Of a DNA stretch of 64,000 nucleotides, positions 42,873 to 51,798 are shown piece by piece. The stretch's first letter is position 1, and every line of letters starts with the position of its first letter. The position numbers and the translations under genes were made by a program. The DNA is from Aquabacterium sp. (GTDB lineage Bacteria; Pseudomonadota; Gammaproteobacteria; Burkholderiales; Burkholderiaceae_C), in the NCBI GenBank assembly GCA_030654395.1, contig JAURXM010000024.1:1-64000 (forward strand). Reading direction: 5' to 3'. Under the pieces are notes generated by a model, which had not been told where the DNA came from, did no database searches, and saw only the letters and a program-made list of their open reading frames with translations.

Positions 42873-44354
42873 ATGCAAACAAACAAAGATGTGCCCCTCG
42901 CAGCCGATGAGCTGGAGGTTTTGATCATTGGTGCGGGTTTTGGTGGGCTGGGCGCGGCGATCAAATTGAAGCAAGCTGGCATTCACCGCTTTTTGGTGAT
43001 CGAGCGCGCCCAAGATGTGGGCGGCACGTGGCGAGACAACCAGTACCCGGGCGCTGCCTGCGACATCCCCTCCAAGCTGTACTCCTACTCCTTTGCCCCC
43101 AACCCCTTGTGGTCTAGGATCTACTCGGGCAGCAAAGAAATCTTGGCCTACATCCACCATGTCGTTCAAACCTACAAGCTGGAGCCGGTGCTGCGCTTTG
43201 GGCAAGAGGTTTCTGGCATGACCTTCGATGAGGCGGCGGGTTTGTGGACGGTGAGCACCCAAGCCGGTGCGACGTTCAAAGCCCGCAGCGTGATCATGGC
43301 CACGGGCGGGTTGGCCAACCCGAACACGCCTCGCATCAATGGCATCGGCAGCTTTGCGGGCAAGGTGATCCACAGTGCCCGCTGGGATCATGATTACGAC
43401 TTCACCGGCAAGCGCGTGGGCGTGATTGGCACAGGCGCCAGCGCGGTGCAGATCGTGCCGGAGTTGGTCAAACGGGCAGGCTTTGTGAAGGTCTTCCAGC
43501 GCACGCCTGCTTGGGTGCTGCCGCGTGCCAATTTTGCGATCCCGGCATGGGGTCAGAAGATCTATGGCAAGTCCAACGGTGCGTATGGCGCGGCGCGTGG
43601 TGCCCTGTACTGGTTGCACGAGGTCATGGCCTTGGCTTTGGTTTGGCATTCACCTTTGACGCATTTGGTTGAGAACCGCGCCAGTGCGCACCTCAAGCGT
43701 CAGGTCAAAGAGCCGTGGTTGCGCCGCCAGTTGACGCCGAACTTTCGGGTGGGATGCAAGCGGGTGTTGATCTCAAACGCTTATTACCCCGCCCTGCAAA
43801 AGCCCAACTGCAAGTTGCTGACGTGGCCCATTGACCGCATCGTGCCAGGCGGCTTGCGCACGGTCGAGGGCGTTGAGCACCAACTGGATTGCCTGGTTTT
43901 GGCGACCGGCTTTGATGCGCCCAAGAACAGCACCCCCTTCCCGATCACCGGGCTGAACGGGCGCGTGCTGGCCGACGAGTGGAAGCAGGGCGCGCAGGCC
44001 TACAAAAGCATGACCGTGTCAGGCTACCCCAATGTGTTCTTCATCTTGGGGCCCAACTCAGGGCCGGGCCACAACTCTGCTTTGTTCTACATCGAGCAGC
44101 AAATTGGCTACGCCGTGCAAGGCATACAGGCGCGTCTGAAAAGTGGCTGCAAGTTTTTGGATGTGCGCCCTGAGATCCAAAAGGCACACAACCAAGAACT
44201 GCAAGCGCGTTTGTCCAAAACCAATTGGCAGTCGGGGTGCAAAAGTTGGTACCTGACCGATGAGGGCTTCAACGCGACCATGTTTCCCGGCTTTGCAACC
44301 CAATACGCCAAGCAGTTGAAACAGTTCAACGCACAACACTATTCAAGTCGGTAA
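42873..44354 (+). CDS. Flavin-binding Baeyer-Villiger-type monooxygenase
   Basis: A 493-residue NADPH- and FAD-dependent monooxygenase. The FAD motif GAGFGG is at about residues 20-25, the NADPH motif VIGTGASAVQI is near 188-198, and between them lies the Baeyer-Villiger fingerprint FxGxxxHxxxW(D), seen as FAGKVIHSARWD (161-172). Such enzymes insert oxygen next to a ketone to make an ester or lactone, or oxidise heteroatoms. AAGGA 9 bp before 42873 supports that start; an ATG at 42849 inside the preceding gene is the alternative. Paired with a diiron protein and followed by acyl-CoA genes. Confidence 0.9.
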   Translation: MQTNKDVPLAADELEVLIIGAGFGGLGAAIKLKQAGIHRFLVIERAQDVGGTWRDNQYPGAACDIPSKLYSYSFAPNPLWSRIYSGSKEILAYIHHVVQTYKLEPVLRFGQEVSGMTFDEAAGLWTVSTQAGATFKARSVIMATGGLANPNTPRINGIGSFAGKVIHSARWDHDYDFTGKRVGVIGTGASAVQIVPELVKRAGFVKVFQRTPAWVLPRANFAIPAWGQKIYGKSNGAYGAARGALYWLHEVMALALVWHSPLTHLVENRASAHLKRQVKEPWLRRQLTPNFRVGCKRVLISNAYYPALQKPNCKLLTWPIDRIVPGGLRTVEGVEHQLDCLVLATGFDAPKNSTPFPITGLNGRVLADEWKQGAQAYKSMTVSGYPNVFFILGPNSGPGHNSALFYIEQQIGYAVQGIQARLKSGCKFLDVRPEIQKAHNQELQARLSKTNWQSGCKSWYLTDEGFNATMFPGFATQYAKQLKQFNAQHYSSR

Positions 44355-44412
44355 GACTGATTACCAAATCAGGAAACTTTGCGTAAAACTTGACCATGCC
44401 ACTTGCATACGC

Positions 44413-44428
44413 TTGACGTTAACGTCAA
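44413..44428. promoter_or_regulatory. LiuR-type palindromic box 2 (acyl-CoA dehydrogenase operon)
   Basis: TTGACGTTAACGTCAA is a perfect 16-bp palindrome 98 bp upstream of the acyl-CoA dehydrogenase at 44527. It differs by one base from the box at 35861-35876. It indicates that the MerR/LiuR-like regulator at 36 kb also controls this operon, 8.5 kb away. Confidence 0.82.
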
Positions 44429-44526
44429 TATGCACACCTAGTCGTTGCTAGACGAGCCCTACAAGCCAGTGCCGCAACATAATAGGTAATTAAAATTACC
44501 GCCTGATTGACCGAGGAGACCCCCCA

Positions 44527-45687
44527 ATGGCCATTAAGAATTTCGCCCCCGCATGGATGACCGAAGAGCACACGATGGTGTTCGACTCGGCCAAACGTTT
44601 CATGACCGAGCAGTGGCAGCCCAAGGACGAAGCCTGGCGCGCCCAGGGCATGATGGACCGCCAAGCTTGGGAAGATGCTGGCACCAACGGTTTCCTGTGC
44701 GCTTCGATGCCTGAGCAATACGGCGGCGGCGGCGGTGACTTCGGTCACGAGGCCGCGCTGGTGCTGGCGCAAGGCGAAGCGGCCATTGGCGGCTTTGGCG
44801 GTTCATTGCACTCAGGCATCGTCGGGCCTTACATCCTGCACTACGGCACCGAAGAGCAAAAAAAGCGCTGGTTGCCTAAGATGGCCACGGGCAAGTTCAT
44901 CACCGCCATCGCGATGACCGAACCCGGCACGGGCTCTGACTTGCAAGGCATCCGCACACTGGCCATGAAGTCAGAGGACGGCGAGACCTACAAAATCAAC
45001 GGCAGCAAGACCTTCATCACCAACGGCCAGTTGGCTAATTTGGTGATCGTGGTGTGCAAGACCGACAAGGACAAGGGCGCGCAAGGCATCTCCTTGTTCG
45101 TGGTTGAAACCGACGAAGCACCGGGTTTCCGTCGTGGTCGCAACCTCGACAAAATCGGCATGGACGCGCAAGACACGTCCGAGTTGTTCTTTGACGACGT
45201 GGTTGTGTCCAAGCACAACTTGCTCGGCGAGCAAGAGGGCATGGGCTTCTTCCAGCTGATGCAAGAGCTGCCGCAAGAGCGCATGCTCGTCGCGCTGGCC
45301 GGTATCGCCGCGATGGAGCTGGCGATGAAGGTCACGCTCGAATACACAAAAGAGCGCAAGGCGTTTGGCAAGCCCATTTTCAGCTTCCAAAACACCCGCT
45401 TCAAGCTGGCCGAATGCCAAGCTTTGCTGTTGGCCTCGCGCGCTTTGGTGGACGCGGCCATGGTTGCGCACCTCAAGGGCGAGCTGGGCGTAGACCGCGC
45501 GGCCTTGATCAAGTACTGGATCACCGACAACCAGTGCAAATTGATTGACGAGTGCTTGCAGCTCTTCGGTGGCTACGGCTACATGAAGGAATACCCGATC
45601 GCCCGCTTGTGGGCTGACTCACGCGTGCAGCGCATCTATGGCGGCACCAACGAGATCATGAAAGAGCTGGCATCACGTTTCTTGTGA
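44527..45687 (+). CDS. Acyl-CoA dehydrogenase
   Basis: A 386-residue flavin-dependent acyl-CoA dehydrogenase: MPEQYGGGGGDFGHEAAL, the flavin-binding TAIAMTEPGTGSDLQGIRT, FITNGQLANLVIVV, and the C-terminal LFGGYGYMKEYPIARLWAD and RIYGGTNEIMKELASR with the usual catalytic-base region. This is the general medium/long-chain type. GGAG lies upstream of the ATG. It heads a plus-strand operon that also contains thiolase, a FadJ-like fusion and a CoA transferase, giving a near-complete beta-oxidation spiral. The promoter carries the LiuR-type box. Confidence 0.92.
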   Translation: MAIKNFAPAWMTEEHTMVFDSAKRFMTEQWQPKDEAWRAQGMMDRQAWEDAGTNGFLCASMPEQYGGGGGDFGHEAALVLAQGEAAIGGFGGSLHSGIVGPYILHYGTEEQKKRWLPKMATGKFITAIAMTEPGTGSDLQGIRTLAMKSEDGETYKINGSKTFITNGQLANLVIVVCKTDKDKGAQGISLFVVETDEAPGFRRGRNLDKIGMDAQDTSELFFDDVVVSKHNLLGEQEGMGFFQLMQELPQERMLVALAGIAAMELAMKVTLEYTKERKAFGKPIFSFQNTRFKLAECQALLLASRALVDAAMVAHLKGELGVDRAALIKYWITDNQCKLIDECLQLFGGYGYMKEYPIARLWADSRVQRIYGGTNEIMKELASRFL

Positions 45688-45696
45688 TCGCCGATG

Positions 45697-45720
45697 GCCG
45701 CTAGACGCTAGGCGGCTTTT
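45697..45720 (+). terminator. Hairpin with T-run between acyl-CoA dehydrogenase and thiolase
   Basis: Arms GCCGC and GCGGC, extended by CTA/TAG with one bulge, are followed by TTTTATT. It lies 10 bp after the dehydrogenase stop and 32 bp before the thiolase. It may attenuate expression of the downstream genes without fully ending transcription. Confidence 0.45.
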
Positions 45721-45751
45721 ATTGCACCACCTTCATTGACAAGGAGCTTCC

Positions 45752-46957
45752 ATGAACGAAGCCTACATTTTCGACACCGTGCGTACCCCGCGCGGCAAGG
45801 GTAAAAAAGACGGCAGCTTGCATCAGGCCACGCCTGTGTGGCTGTTGCGCACGCTGCTGCAGGCACTGCAAAGCCGCAACAAGCTCGACACCTCTTTGGT
45901 CGACGACTTGGTGCTGGGTTGCGTGACGCCTGTGGGCGAACAAGGTGCAGACATCGCCCGCACCGCGGTGCTCGATGCTGGCTGGGCTCAGTCCGTCGCG
46001 GGTGTGACCCTGTCGCGTTTCTGCGCGTCTGGCTTGGAAGCCGTGAACCAAGCAACAGCCCGTATCCGCTCGGGTATGGAGGACATGATTGTTGCCGGTG
46101 GCATTGAATCCATGAGCCGCTGGCCCATGGGCAGCGATGGCGGCGCTTGGGTCATGGACCCCCGCATCAACAGCGGCACGGCCTTTGTGCCACAAGGCAT
46201 CAGCGCCGACTTGATCGCCACCTTGGAAGGCTTCAGCCGCCAAGACTTGGACGCGTTCGCGGCTGAGTCTCACCGCCGTGCTGCCTTGGCGCAGAAGGAA
46301 GGCCGCTTTGACAAGTCCGTGGTCGCCGTGCGTGACATCAACGGCATGCTGATGTTGGACAAGGACGAGACCATCCGTCCGGGCACCTCGGTTGAGTCGC
46401 TGGCCAAGCTCAGTGCCTCGTTTGAAATGATGGGCGTGATGGGCTTTGACGGCACCGCGCTGGACAAGTACACCACCATCGAAAAAATCATCCACGCACA
46501 CCATGCAGGCAACTCGTCTGGCATCGTGGACGGCGCCGCGTTGGTGTTGCTGGGCAGCAAAGAAGCGGGCATCAAGGCCGGCCTCAAGCCCCGTGCCCGT
46601 GTGCGCATGTGCTCGGTGATTGGCTCTGAGCCCACCATCATGCTGACAGGCCCTACGCCTGCTTGCCTGAAGGCGCTCAACAAGTTGGGCATGACTCCGG
46701 GCGACATCGACCTGTGGGAAATCAACGAGGCATTTGCCACCGTGCCCATGAAGACGGCGCGTGACCTGGGCGTCTCGCTGGACCGCGTGAACGTCAATGG
46801 CGGCTCCATCGCCATGGGCCATCCGCTGGGTGCCACGGGCGCCATCATCTTGGGCACGGCCTTGGATGAGCTGGAGCGCACGGGCAAGGCCACCGCTTTG
46901 GCCACACTGTGTATCGGTGCCGGTATGGGCATCGCCACCATCATCGAACGCGTTTGA
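45752..46957 (+). CDS. Acetyl-CoA C-acyltransferase (thiolase, FadA-like)
   Basis: A 401-residue thiolase with the nucleophilic cysteine in SRFCASGLEAVNQA (Cys91), the GGIESMSRWPMGS loop, EINEAFATVP, GHPLGATGA (His) and LCIGAGMGIATI (second Cys). It cleaves 3-ketoacyl-CoA with CoA to acetyl-CoA and a shortened acyl-CoA. AAGGAG precedes the ATG. It is 13 bp upstream of the multifunctional FadJ-like gene, as in classical fatty-acid oxidation operons. Confidence 0.94.
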   Translation: MNEAYIFDTVRTPRGKGKKDGSLHQATPVWLLRTLLQALQSRNKLDTSLVDDLVLGCVTPVGEQGADIARTAVLDAGWAQSVAGVTLSRFCASGLEAVNQATARIRSGMEDMIVAGGIESMSRWPMGSDGGAWVMDPRINSGTAFVPQGISADLIATLEGFSRQDLDAFAAESHRRAALAQKEGRFDKSVVAVRDINGMLMLDKDETIRPGTSVESLAKLSASFEMMGVMGFDGTALDKYTTIEKIIHAHHAGNSSGIVDGAALVLLGSKEAGIKAGLKPRARVRMCSVIGSEPTIMLTGPTPACLKALNKLGMTPGDIDLWEINEAFATVPMKTARDLGVSLDRVNVNGGSIAMGHPLGATGAIILGTALDELERTGKATALATLCIGAGMGIATIIERV

Positions 46958-46970
46958 GAAGGGGCCCAAC

Positions 46971-49124
46971 ATGAGCCAATCAAATAACACCGTGACCGTT
47001 GACGTGGACGTCGACGGCATCGCCCTGGTCACCATCGACCAGCCCGGCCGCGCCATGAACGTGCTCAACCCCAGTTTGGTTGAGCCCTTTGCCGCCTTGG
47101 TAACACGTCTGGAAACAGACGCAGCCATCAAGGGCGTCGTGTTCACATCCGGCAAATCCACGTTCATCGTGGGCGCAGACATTGACCAGCTCACACAGAT
47201 CAAAACGGCAGAAGAAGCCTACAAGATGTGTGAAGAGCTCAAGGGCATGATGCGCCGCATGGAAAAGTGCGGCAAGCCTGTGGTCGCCGCCATCAATGGC
47301 ACGGCCCTTGGCGGTGGCTTGGAGCTGGCTTTGGCCGCCCACGCCCGCTTTGCCTTGAACGACCCCAAGCTCAAGCTGGGTCTGCCTGAAGTCAAGCTGG
47401 GCTTGTTGCCCGGCGGTGGGGGCACACAGCGCCTGCCACGCATGATCGGCATCCAAAAGAGCTTTGAGCTGATCACCCAAGGCAAGGAGCTGACGGCAGC
47501 CAAGGCCAAGGAAATGGGCATCGTCAACGATTTGGCTGAAACCCGTGAAGAGCTGATCGCCAAGTCGCGTGCTTGGTGCTTGGCCAACCCGAAGGCCTCG
47601 CAGCCTTGGGACAACAAGGGCTACCGCATCCCCGGCGGTGACAGCAAGAGCCCTGCTGTGGTGCAGGTGCTGGCGATTGCCCCGTCGATGGCCAATGCCA
47701 AGGCGCACGGCAACTACCCCGCGCTGACCCACATCATGTCTTGCCTGTTTGAAGGCTGCTTGTTGGACTTTGACGCGGGCATGCAGGTTGAGTCGCGCTA
47801 CTTCGCAGCTTGCGTGGCCTCGCAGACCAGCAAGAACATGATCGGCACCTTGTGGCACCAGCTCAACGCCATCAAGAAGGGCCAGTCTCGTCCTAAAGGC
47901 GTGGCGCCATCGACGGTCAAGAAGGTCGGCATCTTGGGTGCAGGCATGATGGGTGCAGGCATTGCTTACGTGTCGGCCAAGGTCGGTATTGAGGTCGTGT
48001 TGCTGGACACCGTGATCGAGAACGCCGAAAAAGGCAAGGCCTACTCACAAGGTATCTTGGACAAGGCCATTGGCCGTGGCCGCAGCACCGCTGAAAAGCG
48101 CGACCAGTTGCTGGCCCGCATCAAGCCGACCACCAGCTATGAAGACCTGCAAGGCTGCGACCTCGTGATTGAAGCGGTGTTTGAAGACCGTGACATCAAG
48201 GCGGTTTGCACCAAGAAGTCTGAAGCCATCATCGCGGCCGACGCCGTGTATGCCTCGAACACTTCGACCTTGCCAATCACCGGTTTGGCTCAAGCCAGCT
48301 CGCGTCCTGCGAATTTCATTGGCCTGCACTTTTTCTCGCCAGTCGACAAGATGCCGCTGGTTGAGATCATCGTGGGCGAGAAGACCTCCGACGAAACGCT
48401 GGCCCGTGGCTTTGACTACGTGCTGCAAATCGGCAAGACTCCGATCGTGGTCAATGACAGCCGTGGCTTCTACACCTCGCGTGTGTTTGCCACTTACATC
48501 ATGGAAGGCCTGGCCATGTTGGGCGAGGGCGTGCACCCCCGCTCTATCGAGGTCGCTGGTTTGAAGGCCGGTATGCCGATGCCGCCCATGGCTTTGCAAG
48601 ATGAGGTCTCGTTGAGCCTGTCGCTGCACATTGGTGAGCAGACACGCAAGGACATGGTCGCTGAAGGCAAGACTTTGCCCGAGCACCCCGCTACAGCCGT
48701 GTTGGTCAACTTGGGCGCCACGCACAACCGTGTCGGCAAGAAAACCGGCAAGGGCCTGTATGACTACAACGGCAAAGAAAAGTCACTGTGGCCTGGTCTG
48801 ACCGAGCTGTACCCACCTAAAGCCGTGCAGCCTGCGCAGCAAGAGCTGGTTGACCGTTTGTTGTTTGTGCAAGCCAATGAGGCGGCCCGTTGCTTTGAGG
48901 AAAAAGTCGTGCGTTCGGTGGCTGACACCAACATCGGCTCGATCTTTGGCTGGGGCTTTGCGCCCAACCAAGGCGGCGCACTGCAGTTCATCAACGCGAT
49001 GGGTGCCAAGAAATTTGTAGAGCGTTCGCGTGAACTGGCCAAGGCCTTTGGCCCCCGTTTTGAGCCAGCGGCCATCGTGGTCAAGCAGGCGCAAGAGGGT
49101 GGCGTGTTCGAGGACGTGGCGTGA
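46971..49124 (+). CDS. Multifunctional enoyl-CoA hydratase/3-hydroxyacyl-CoA dehydrogenase (FadJ/FadB-like)
   Basis: A 717-residue fusion. The N-terminal crotonase domain has the oxyanion region FIVGADIDQL and NGTALGGGLELALAAHARFA, then LPEVKLGLLPGGGGTQRL. The dehydrogenase domain starts near residue 315 with VGILGAGMMGAGIAYVSAK and includes IGLHFFSPVDKMPLVEII and NDSRGFYTSRV. It would perform hydration and oxidation in beta-oxidation, working with the adjacent thiolase. I use the ATG at 46971 (MSQSNNTVTVDVD); an upstream open frame overlaps the thiolase gene. It overlaps the CoA transferase gene by 4 bp. Confidence 0.93.
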   Translation: MSQSNNTVTVDVDVDGIALVTIDQPGRAMNVLNPSLVEPFAALVTRLETDAAIKGVVFTSGKSTFIVGADIDQLTQIKTAEEAYKMCEELKGMMRRMEKCGKPVVAAINGTALGGGLELALAAHARFALNDPKLKLGLPEVKLGLLPGGGGTQRLPRMIGIQKSFELITQGKELTAAKAKEMGIVNDLAETREELIAKSRAWCLANPKASQPWDNKGYRIPGGDSKSPAVVQVLAIAPSMANAKAHGNYPALTHIMSCLFEGCLLDFDAGMQVESRYFAACVASQTSKNMIGTLWHQLNAIKKGQSRPKGVAPSTVKKVGILGAGMMGAGIAYVSAKVGIEVVLLDTVIENAEKGKAYSQGILDKAIGRGRSTAEKRDQLLARIKPTTSYEDLQGCDLVIEAVFEDRDIKAVCTKKSEAIIAADAVYASNTSTLPITGLAQASSRPANFIGLHFFSPVDKMPLVEIIVGEKTSDETLARGFDYVLQIGKTPIVVNDSRGFYTSRVFATYIMEGLAMLGEGVHPRSIEVAGLKAGMPMPPMALQDEVSLSLSLHIGEQTRKDMVAEGKTLPEHPATAVLVNLGATHNRVGKKTGKGLYDYNGKEKSLWPGLTELYPPKAVQPAQQELVDRLLFVQANEAARCFEEKVVRSVADTNIGSIFGWGFAPNQGGALQFINAMGAKKFVERSRELAKAFGPRFEPAAIVVKQAQEGGVFEDVA

Positions 49125-50161
49125 GCGTAGAGGCTGGACCTTTGTCTGGCCTCTTGGCAGGCTTGCGTGTGATTGACCTCACGCGCAATCTGCCAGGCCC
49201 ATTTTGCACGCGCATGCTGGCCGATTTGGGCGCCGAGATCATCAAGATCGAGCCGCCTGAGGGTGATCCAGCACGGCCGTTAGGCACCTTGTTTGAGGCA
49301 CTCAACCACGGTAAAGCTTGTCGCAAGATCGACTTCAAAAGTGCGTCGGACTTGGCGCAGCTGCGTGATTGGGTGGCGTCAGCCGATGTGATGGTCGACA
49401 GCTTCAGGCCCGGCGTGCTCAAAGCCATGGGCTTGGACTGGGCGGCGCTCAAAGCGGTCAATCCCAAGCTGGTGATGGTGTCGATCACAGGCTATGGCCA
49501 ACAAGGTGCGTGGGCCAACAAGGCCGGACACGACCTGAACTTCATGGCCATGTCTGGTGTGTTGGATCAAGTCAGGGCGCCAACGGGTGAGCTGGCCATG
49601 TCCAACGTGCAGTGGGGTGACTTGGCTGCGGGTAGCTCCATGGCTTGCATCGCTGTATTGGCCGCGGTTTTTGATGTGCAACGCCGTGGTGCAGGCAGGC
49701 ACATGGATGTCAGCATGACGCATGGTTTGCATACGCATTTGGTGATGCCCAAGTCGACCAGCAGTTTGTTGGCGCCGATTTTGGGACACCGGCCCGGTGC
49801 AGGGCAAGACATGCTCAATGGCACGCTGCCTTGCTACAACCTGTACGCGACAGCCGATGGCCGCCACTTGGCCGTTGGTGCCTTGGAGTTCAAGTTTTGG
49901 AAGGCCGCCTGTGAGGTTTTTGAGCGACCCGATTGGGTGGCTCAGCACTGGCAGCGTGGCTTGATGCCTGGCTCAAAAGAGGGCCTTGCTTTGCGTGAGG
50001 ACGTCGCCGCTTTGGTGGCATCTAAATCGATGGCCGATTGGGCTGAGCGATTCGATGGCGCCGATGCCTGCGTGACGCCTGTGTTGACACTGGAGGAGGC
50101 GCAAGCCCATCCACTATTTGCGGGACAAAGCCAGGTACAGGCTTGGTCCGCTGTGAGCTGA
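49121..50161 (+). CDS. Class III CoA-transferase / alpha-methylacyl-CoA racemase family protein
   Basis: A 346-residue CaiB/BaiF-family protein. It starts from a GTG that overlaps the preceding stop (GTGA). Landmarks are LRVIDLTRNLPGPFCTRMLADLGAEIIKIE, the active-site aspartate region NFMAMSGVL, and RHMDVSMTHG. Either CoA transfer between acids or epimerisation of 2-methylacyl-CoA is possible. LPGPFCTRML and the 346-residue length fit racemases (Amacr/Mcr) slightly better, which would suit branched isoprenoid acids. It is the last gene of the beta-oxidation operon. Confidence 0.87.
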   Translation: MSVEAGPLSGLLAGLRVIDLTRNLPGPFCTRMLADLGAEIIKIEPPEGDPARPLGTLFEALNHGKACRKIDFKSASDLAQLRDWVASADVMVDSFRPGVLKAMGLDWAALKAVNPKLVMVSITGYGQQGAWANKAGHDLNFMAMSGVLDQVRAPTGELAMSNVQWGDLAAGSSMACIAVLAAVFDVQRRGAGRHMDVSMTHGLHTHLVMPKSTSSLLAPILGHRPGAGQDMLNGTLPCYNLYATADGRHLAVGALEFKFWKAACEVFERPDWVAQHWQRGLMPGSKEGLALREDVAALVASKSMADWAERFDGADACVTPVLTLEEAQAHPLFAGQSQVQAWSAVS

Positions 50162-50218
50162 CCGGGGGGTCAGACTTGTGCGGGCTTGGCGGGTTGTTGG
50201 CGCCAAGCCCGGCACATT

Positions 50219-51079
50219 TTAAGCGCACAAGGGTAAGCCGTCTTTTCTGCTGTGCGCTTGGTTCACCTCTTTGCGGAAGCGATTAAGCTCTTGTACGGTG
50301 GCGAATGGACGCCCCATCAGTGAGCCGAGGTTGTGCAAAATGCGCTCCGCCACCTTGCCCTCCCAATCTGCATCAAACTGGATCTGCTTGTCCAGCCAGT
50401 TCTCTAGCCAAGCGGGGTCGGGCAGGCGTGACTGGATGGTGTCCAGCGGGTAGAGCTTGGCGCTGACATGCAAATTGGTGGGGTGCAGGGCTTGTGCCGT
50501 ACGCCTCGCACTGGCCATGAGCACGCCGACTTTGGCAAACGCCGCACGGGCCTCGTCACCAAATTGGGTGAGGGCGCGTTTCATATAGCGCAAATAGGCG
50601 CCGCCATGGCGAGCCTCGTCGCGTGACAGGGTCTCGTAAATGGCCTTGATCACTGGCTCGGTATGCCATTCGGCGGCGCGGCGGTACCAGTGGTGCAGCC
50701 GGATTTCGCCGCAAAAATGCAGCATCAGTGTCTCTAGCGGCGGGGCCGGGTCAAACTCGAAACGCACCTCGTGCAACTCTGCCTCTGTGGGTGCCAAGTC
50801 GGGGCGAAAGCGACGCAGGTACTCCATCATCACCAGTGCGTGCTTTTGCTCCTCAAAGAACCACACGCTCATGAAGGCAGAAAAATCGCTGTCGTGGCGG
50901 TTGTCACGCAAAAACATCTCGGTCGCGGGCAGGGCCGCCCATTCGGTGATGGCGTTCATTTTGATGGTTTGGGCTTGCTCATCTGTCAGCAAGCTGCCAT
51001 CAAACTGATCCCAAGGGATGTCGGTGTCCATGTTCCAGCGGACAGCTTCGAGTTGCTTGAACAGATCGGGGTAAAGCAT
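50219..51079 (-). CDS. Ferritin-like diiron protein of unknown function
   Basis: A 286-residue helical protein with a complete diiron set: a Glu in ITEWAALPATE, ExxH in FFEEQKHAL, a Glu in HFCGEIRLHHWY, and ExxH in SRDEARHGGAYL. It resembles acyl-ACP desaturase-like ferritin proteins in length and motif spacing. It is a different subfamily from the diiron protein at 41938. No partner reductase is adjacent. It is convergent with the CoA-transferase gene and divergent from the glutathione peroxidase. Substrate unknown. Confidence 0.78.
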   Translation of the reverse strand: MLYPDLFKQLEAVRWNMDTDIPWDQFDGSLLTDEQAQTIKMNAITEWAALPATEMFLRDNRHDSDFSAFMSVWFFEEQKHALVMMEYLRRFRPDLAPTEAELHEVRFEFDPAPPLETLMLHFCGEIRLHHWYRRAAEWHTEPVIKAIYETLSRDEARHGGAYLRYMKRALTQFGDEARAAFAKVGVLMASARRTAQALHPTNLHVSAKLYPLDTIQSRLPDPAWLENWLDKQIQFDADWEGKVAERILHNLGSLMGRPFATVQELNRFRKEVNQAHSRKDGLPLCA

Positions 51080-51195
51080 GTGTTCTCCAACAGTAGAAAA
51101 GCCATGTTGCCCAGACAGGATACTTGCGTTTCATGACGGTTTGATGGGGATCGGGGGCACACTGCGTGTCAGCTTGAAATTGAGGAGACCCTGTC

Positions 51196-51798
51196 ATGCA
51201 CCCCATTACCCCCGCGTTGACTTTGACGCTCATGCTGACCGTGGTCGGTTCGGCGCACGCGGCACCAGCAACGACCCTGCCGAACACACCGCCCGAGACA
51301 GCATGCACCGGCTTGCTCAATAAGAGCTTCCCGCGCTTGCAGGATGAAAAACCCCAATCGCTGTGCCAGTACAGCGGTCAAGTGGTCTTGGTGGTCAATA
51401 CAGCCAGTTACTGCGGTTTCACCAAACAATACAAGGGCTTGGAGACTTTGTACGCCACCTACAAGGATCGCGGGCTGGTGGTGCTGGGCTTTCCGTCTAA
51501 CGATTTTGGCAGCCAAGAACCGGGCTCATCCAAAGAAATAGCCGCCTTCTGTGCCAACACCTACGGGGTCAAGTTCCCGATGTTTGGCAAGAGCCACGTG
51601 CGTGGCGAGGGCGTCAACCCCTTGTACGCTGAGTTGATCAAGGCATCGGGCACGACACCGAAGTGGAACTTTTACAAGTATCTGATTGGCCGCGATGGGC
51701 GCAGTGTCACCGCCTACAGCAGCATGACGGCGCCGGATGACCGCGACTTGATCGGCGCCATTGAAGCTTTGCTTGGGGCAAAAAAAACCCCACCATGA
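51196..51798 (+). CDS. Exported glutathione peroxidase-family protein
   Basis: A 200-residue peroxidase of the GPx family with an N-terminal signal peptide (residues 1-22, AHA). The peroxidatic cysteine is Cys73 in VVNTASYCGFTKQY; GFPSNDFGSQEPGSSKEI and KWNFYKYLIGRDG are the other family motifs, with Gln and Trp of the catalytic set present. Most bacterial GPx proteins are cytoplasmic, so periplasmic location is notable. It would reduce peroxides using thioredoxin- or glutathione-type donors. A GAGGAGA ribosome site lies upstream. Confidence 0.9.
   Translation: MHPITPALTLTLMLTVVGSAHAAPATTLPNTPPETACTGLLNKSFPRLQDEKPQSLCQYSGQVVLVVNTASYCGFTKQYKGLETLYATYKDRGLVVLGFPSNDFGSQEPGSSKEIAAFCANTYGVKFPMFGKSHVRGEGVNPLYAELIKASGTTPKWNFYKYLIGRDGRSVTAYSSMTAPDDRDLIGAIEALLGAKKTPP

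Noticed and set aside
45719-47203. 494-codon minus-strand open frame opposite the thiolase
   Set aside because: Antisense to a conserved thiolase and the start of the FadJ-like gene; no domain motif.
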